Positions 59,488 to 64,000 of a stretch of 64,000 nucleotides of DNA are shown here, piece after piece; position 1 is the stretch's first letter; the number at the start of each line of letters is the position of its first letter. The notes beneath the pieces are model-generated. The model was not told where the DNA came from, ran no database searches, and was given only the letters and a program-made list of their open reading frames with translations. Source of the DNA: Agrostemma githago (lineage: Eukaryota > Streptophyta > Magnoliopsida > Caryophyllales > Caryophyllaceae); NCBI GenBank assembly GCA_958450325.1, contig OY288262.1:11939081-12003080 (forward strand), in the 5' to 3' direction. The position numbers and the translations under genes were made by a program.

Positions 59488-60904
59488 TGACTATTTTGTA
59501 GTTTTGGGTGTGTTTTGAAGGATTATTGTGTATATGTCCAAATTGATGGACTAAGGTATGAAAATGTGTAATTAAGTGGATTAAGTAGTGAAAAGAGAGT
59601 AGGATATAAAATGGGGTGTGTTTTGGGCTAATAGATGACAAGATATTCGAAGTGAAGACACATGGAGCCCAAGGTACAAGTGGAAGCCCAAAGACAAGAA
59701 GAAAGTGAAGGATTAAGATGCCACAGGCAGCGGCACTTTTTGCTACTTTTTGCCACGGGTGGAGGCTTTGACAGTTTGCCACATGTGGAGGCATTTCTGC
59801 CACAGGTGGAGGCTCACTTTTATGCATAGGATTCCTTCTAGGATTCTATTTTGCATTGGATTCTTTTTTCTCTTCTTTACTCATGAACATTACTCTTCTC
59901 CTTTATGATGGTCATTGTTATGAGGCATTTTATGAGGCTTTATGAACCATTGATGAAGATGCTCCATGGATGACTATATAAAGAGGAGAAGTTCACCATC
60001 ATTTTGATGATCCAAGACATCAAATATCATTTGTAATTCTCAAAAAACACACATATTTTCTAGTTTATTTTGCAAGTAGTTCTTTTGTATGGAGGGCTAA
60101 GTTCTTATTCTTGGAACAAGTAGTTGAAGCCTTTCAAGTTAGTGAATTGTAAGACTCATTCCTTTTCTTTATTTTTATATTAGAATATCAAGTTTAATTT
60201 GCATTATTTCTTGGTTTGTTAATTCATCTTCTAGCTTGATCACCTAGTTTTTGTTATTGATAAACCATTGCTTAATTAGTTAAATGAATCTTTTGTTTGT
60301 TTAACTATATCCAAGTAGCAAATATAATTCACCAATTTGTATGTTTTTCATCGTTGTTGAGTTATAAGGATTAAACTTGTATGAAACAAAGTGATACCGC
60401 TTGAGTAATCATTCTTCATCTTTGCTAAATTCCATCGTTTTTAATCTACATATTGATATGATTTAGACGCTTGATTTAAATTGACAATATCGTAAGAGTT
60501 ATTTGAGCATGCTTCTCATATCTTATAACTATTAATAAGTGGAATTGGAAGTCGATTAACCTTCATAGCAAAGTATTCTAATATAAATTGTAAAGTAGAA
60601 GAGTCAATGATCAATTCGTAAACTTGATGGTGGATATTGCTTGGTCCAAGTATTTTTCTCATATTTGTTGCATCGTTTATTCATATTAGTTTATTTTATT
60701 TTGTTAATTTATTTAATTAGACTATTAGATTTAGAATCAACACCTTAAAATCCCCCCATTCGGTTACTAAATTATATAGATTTACACACACTTAAACGGC
60801 ATAATCACCTTCCTTGTGGGTTCGACCCCTACTTTCACTAACTACTAGTTAGTGTTAGAAGTGAATAAATATTGTAATTTAGAGGCTCACGACAAGTCTA
60901 GCCA
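59488..60904 (+). repeat. 5' LTR of element E
   Basis: About 1,417 bases from TGACTATTTTG to CTAGCCA, followed by AATT and the primer-binding site. The near-end segment GGGTTCGACCCCTACTTTC, ACTAACTACTAGTTAGTG parallels GATCGATCCCCGACTTACC, CTACTACGTAGTAGTTAG of S1, which identifies the solo LTRs as Athila-type. GCCACA(G/T)GTGGAGGC occurs three times at 59750-59815. The exact left end is inferred from the break in tnp2. Confidence 0.75.
59975..59982 (+). promoter_or_regulatory. LTR TATA box of element E
   Basis: CTATATAAAGAGG, about 490 bases into the LTR, the expected kind of position for the U3 promoter. Confidence 0.65.
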
Positions 60905-60909
60905 AATTT

Positions 60910-60926
60910 TGGCGCCGTTGCCAGGG
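60910..60926 (+). other. Primer-binding site of element E
   Basis: TGGCGCCGTTGCCAGGG, the Athila-type site (tRNA-Asp class from family knowledge), five bases after the LTR end. Confidence 0.87.
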
Positions 60927-60990
60927 AAGGCAATTTTTTTATTTATTTGTGTGTTTTTCTATATATTGTTATTTTGCTGGTGTTTGGTGT

Positions 60991-62807
60991 ATGCCGAACA
61001 CCCGTTCTACTAACGACAAATTAGTAGATTTTGATCCAGAATTGGAGCGGACTCTTCTCACATTCGGAAGGAAACCAAGAGGAAGCTCGATTTTGATAAC
61101 ATAGTTGAGGAGACAAAGGAGATCAAAATGGTCAAAGAAACAAAAACCTTGAAGGAGATCAAAGCTCCCGATCTTTCTCAACAACCACTTTGCATTACTT
61201 TTCCGGCCTTGGCGGAAAATGCAACCTTTGAATTGAAGTCGGGTTTGATCCACTTATTACCTTCATTCCATGGATTAAGTGGCGAGGATCCACACAAGCA
61301 CTTATCCGAGTTTCATGTTGTATGCACTAGCATGAAACCCAATGGTGTTACCGAAGAGCAAATCAAATTGAGGGCATTTCCATTTTCCCTCAAAGATGCC
61401 GCTCGAGATTGGTTGTACTACCTTCCACCGGGTAGTATCACAACTTGGGAATTAATGAAGAAAGCGTTCCTTGATAAGTACTTCCCCGCCGCCAAATCGT
61501 CAAGTATCAAGAAGGTGATATCCAATGTGGAGCAAGACGATGGGGAAACACTTTATCAATATTGGGAGCGCTTCTAAAAATTATTATCAAGTTGCCTATA
61601 TCATGGGTATAGTGCTACCGATGTCATCCTCAATTTTGTTGGAGGATTATCTCCGGATGATGCCCGAATGGTCCATGCCGCTAGTGGAGGAGGCATAGTT
61701 AATAAAAATCCGGATGATGCTTATGCATTATTGAGTGAGCTTGCCGAAAGCTCACGCCAATTTAGTGTGAGAACTACCACAAAAAGGGTGAACATGGCTA
61801 CTTCAAGTTCTCACACTTCACTTGAAAGGAAGGTTGAAGATTTGGCTTCCATGATGAGGGACATGATGAAGGGGAATCAACAACAAGTTCAAGCTTGCTC
61901 TATTTGTTCATCACATGGGCATTTCACCGACAAGTGTCCGCTTATGGAAGAGAAGGCCACCGAGGAGGTAAATGCGGTCGGTGCTTTTGGCCAAAAGAGG
62001 TATGATAATTTTTATATGAGAAGTGACCATCCCGGGTTCCAATATGGAAACCCACAAGGAGGCTTACAACCTCAAGGTCAAATTTTTAATCAACCTCAAG
62101 GCCAATCCTTTGGCCAACAATTTGGTCAAGTCCGACCCCATTTCATTCCTAGAAACCAAGTCCCAAACACCTTCACCCCACAAGCCCAAACTACCACACC
62201 TACTATGTCCACGGAGAACATGATCCGAGCTTTAACCTTTAATGTTGCTACAATGCAAGCAAACCAAGCCCAATTCCAACATGACACTAAAACTAGCATT
62301 CAAAACCTAGAACATCAAATGGGTCAAATGTCTAGAGCTATAGGGAGACTTGAGGCTCGGGATTCGGGGAAACTTCCATCCCAACCTATTCCCCCACCTA
62401 ATGCTAGTGCTAGTGCTATTACTTTGCGAAGTGGGAAAGAATTGCTCGGTCCACAGGATAGGATTCGGGAAATTGTGGAGCAAGAGGAAGAAGAGCTTGA
62501 GGTTGAAAACACCATTCCAACCCCGGTGGAGCAAGAAGCATCTTCACCAATAGTGACACCCGCTTATGTGGACCCACCACCATTTCCGGAGGCACTCAAA
62601 AGGAAGACTTGGCCCATACAAGATAAAGATGTCTATGAAACTTTCCGGAAATGTGAGGTAAACATCCCTTTACTTGATTTATTGAAAAGTGTTCCTAGAT
62701 ATGCTAAATTTCTTAAGGAATTGTGTACTATCAAGAGGAATCAAAAGCTTAAGGGAGTCCAAAAAGTTAAAGTCAATGAACATGTGTCGGCTTTGTTTCA
62801 ACATTAA
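60991..62807 (+). pseudogene. Gag of element E
   Basis: ATG 60991 gives MPNTRSTNDKLVDFDPELER, but a one-base shift near 61080 ends that frame; the rest is in the frame of 61128. Capsid: ALAENATFELKSGLIHLLP, FHGLSGEDPHKHLSEFHVV, LKDAARDWLYYLPPGSITTW. An in-frame TAA at 61575-61577 splits ERF from KLL. Then ASGGGIVNKNPDDAYALLSE, the zinc knuckle CSICSSHGHFTDKC, a Gln-rich stretch, ITLRSGKELLGPQ and an acidic linker. A TAA at 62805-62807 stops it just before the protease in the same frame. D has the matching parts. Confidence 0.9.
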
Positions 62808-63308
62808 TTACCACCTAAATGTAGTGACCCGGGTATGTTTACCGTTCCTTGCACCGTAGGAGACACCACATTTCCTAATGCTATGCTTGACTTAGGTGCA
62901 TCGATAAATGTACTTCCATATTCATTATATAAATCTTTGAAATTGGGTCCTTTAATTAAAACGGGGGTGGTTATACAATTAGCCGATCGTTCTAATGCTT
63001 ACCCCAAAGGGGTTGTTGAGGATGTCCTAGTAATGGTGGACAAACTCATTTTCCCCGCCGATTTTTATGTGCTTGAAATGGAACATGATTCACATGCGAC
63101 CCCTATACTTTTAGGTAGGCCATTTTTGAAAACCGCAAGCACTAAAATTGATGTGTCTAATGGTTCACTCACTATGGAGGCTAATGGTCAAGTGGTTAAT
63201 TTTAACATCTATGATTCAATGAAATATCCACATGACGACCATTCTTGTTACATGATTGATGTTTTGGAGCCCATAGTGCAAGATGTGTTCAACCTAGGGA
63301 GAAGATGA
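62808..63308 (+). pseudogene. Protease region of element E
   Basis: Retropepsin-like: FTVPCTVGDTTFPNAMLDLG carries the active-site Asp in LDLGASINVLPYS. VIQLADRSNAYPKGVVEDVL, DFYVLEMEHD and ILLGRPFLKTASTKIDV complete the fold. Same frame as gag. A one-base shift near 63300 ends it at TGA 63306-63308 and moves the continuation to the next frame. The catalytic motif itself is intact. Confidence 0.88.
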
Positions 63309-64000
63309 CTTGATTGTGGCTATTGATAATAGCTTATATTTTAATGATTTGGATCTAACTCTTTCTAGTGACTTGCAGGATGTTGTGGCTTCCTTATCCA
63401 AGATGGAGACTTCACCTATTATGTCGTCTTATTCTAAACCACGAACACTAACTTTGCCTCGTGAGAAATTGTTACCTTCAATTGTGCAGGCACCCGTGGT
63501 AGAATTAAAACCCTTGCCGGATCATTTGAAGTATGTGTTTCTAGGAGATGGTGAGACCTTACCCGTCATCATTTCTAACAAGCTCACGGAGGAGCAAGAG
63601 GCAAGACTAGTCGAGGTTCTTAAGGAGAATAAGTTAGCAATTGGATGGACTATAGCCGACATCAAAGGCATTAGTCCAACCACTTGTATGCATCACATTT
63701 TCTTAGAAGAAGATGCCAAACCGGTGAGGCAACCCCAAAGGAGATTGAACCCACCTATGATGGAGGTGGTGAAGAAGGAGATCTTGAAGCTCTTGCAAGT
63801 GGGTATAATTTACCCAATCTCGGATAGCAAGTGGGTGAGTCCCACACAAGTTGTGCCAAAGAAGAGTGGAGTAACGGTAGTAGAGAATCAACATGGAGAG
63901 TTGGTTCCCACCCGTGTTCAAAATGGGTGGCGCGTTTGCATTGATTACCGTCGACTCAATGCGGTGACTAGGAAGGACCATTTCCCTCTACCTTTCATTG
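63301..64000 (+). pseudogene. Pol linker and start of reverse transcriptase of element E (partial)
   Basis: Open frame from 63301 to the window end. Acidic linker, ELKPLPDHLKYVFLGDGETL, ENKLAIGWTIADIKGISP, TTCMHHIFLEEDAKPVRQPQ, WVSPTQVVPKKSGVTVV, then RVCIDYRRLNAVTRKDHFPL of the RT fingers. The catalytic YxDD or FxDD motif lies beyond the window. It is open here but out of frame with the protease. Confidence 0.85.

Larger units (their letters stand above)
59488..64000 (+). mobile_element. Athila-like Ty3/gypsy retrotransposon (element E), 5' part
   Basis: 5' LTR, primer-binding site, gag, protease and the beginning of RT, then the window ends. Same lineage as element D: protease DLGASINVLPYS, gag EITLRSGKEL-type motif. 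Element E carries few lesions (one frameshift and stop at the gag start, two in-frame stops, one frameshift), so it is younger than D. Inserted in tnp2 of element F. Confidence 0.9.

Overview
This window is repeat-dense plant nuclear DNA. The evidence is several lineages of plant LTR retrotransposons (Ty3/gypsy Tat and Athila types), a CACTA (En/Spm) DNA transposon with a TNP2 transposase, spliced plant-mobile-domain (PMD) genes, TATA boxes and GT-AG introns. It is probably an angiosperm; I claim no family or species. I see no convincing intact host gene. Essentially every coding stretch belongs to a mobile element or PMD pseudogene and carries stops, frameshifts or deletions.

Layout, left to right. 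(1) 1-15493: Tat-like element A on the minus strand: partial 3' LTR 1-1001, polypurine tract, 3' UTR hairpins, an opposite-strand intron-containing accessory gene (1757-3567), integrase, two RNase H domains, reverse transcriptase, protease, gag, primer-binding site and 5' LTR (12934-15493). A solo Athila-type LTR (8304-10226) splits its gag from its protease. (2) 15494-21595: older Athila-like element D on the minus strand. Element A is inserted at one side of it and element B in its 5' LTR. (3) 21596-29241: Tat-like element B on the plus strand, without coding sequence, holding another solo LTR that runs into a 200-base assembly gap. (4) 29242-35868: a solo-LTR fragment, then a minus-strand PMD pseudogene (B1). 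A complete non-autonomous CACTA element (31592-33521) is inserted in it, and this insert contains a 5S-rRNA-like sequence. (5) 35869 to about 48540: Tat-like element C on the plus strand, with triplicated gag zinc-knuckle modules, a protease/RT deletion, a 2.8-kb tandem duplication and an opposite-strand accessory gene. (6) 49026-53978: a second PMD pseudogene (B2) with a solo LTR at a splice site. (7) 54106-59487: 5' half of an autonomous-type CACTA element F, with subterminal repeats, about 1.4 kb of trinucleotide repeats and a tnp2 gene. (8) 59488-64000: Athila-like element E on the plus strand, inserted into tnp2 and running off the window.

The parts that known gene families do not explain are non-coding. 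A two-hairpin RNA-like element lies just downstream of pol in all three Tat elements, and its stems show paired base changes. Tandem double-hairpin modules precede the polypurine tract. Clusters of short perfect palindromes occur in LTRs: one motif in Tat LTRs and in an accessory-gene intron, a different one in the Athila solo LTRs. A second primer-binding-site-like sequence lies inside each Tat LTR. These are the strongest candidates for undescribed biology here.
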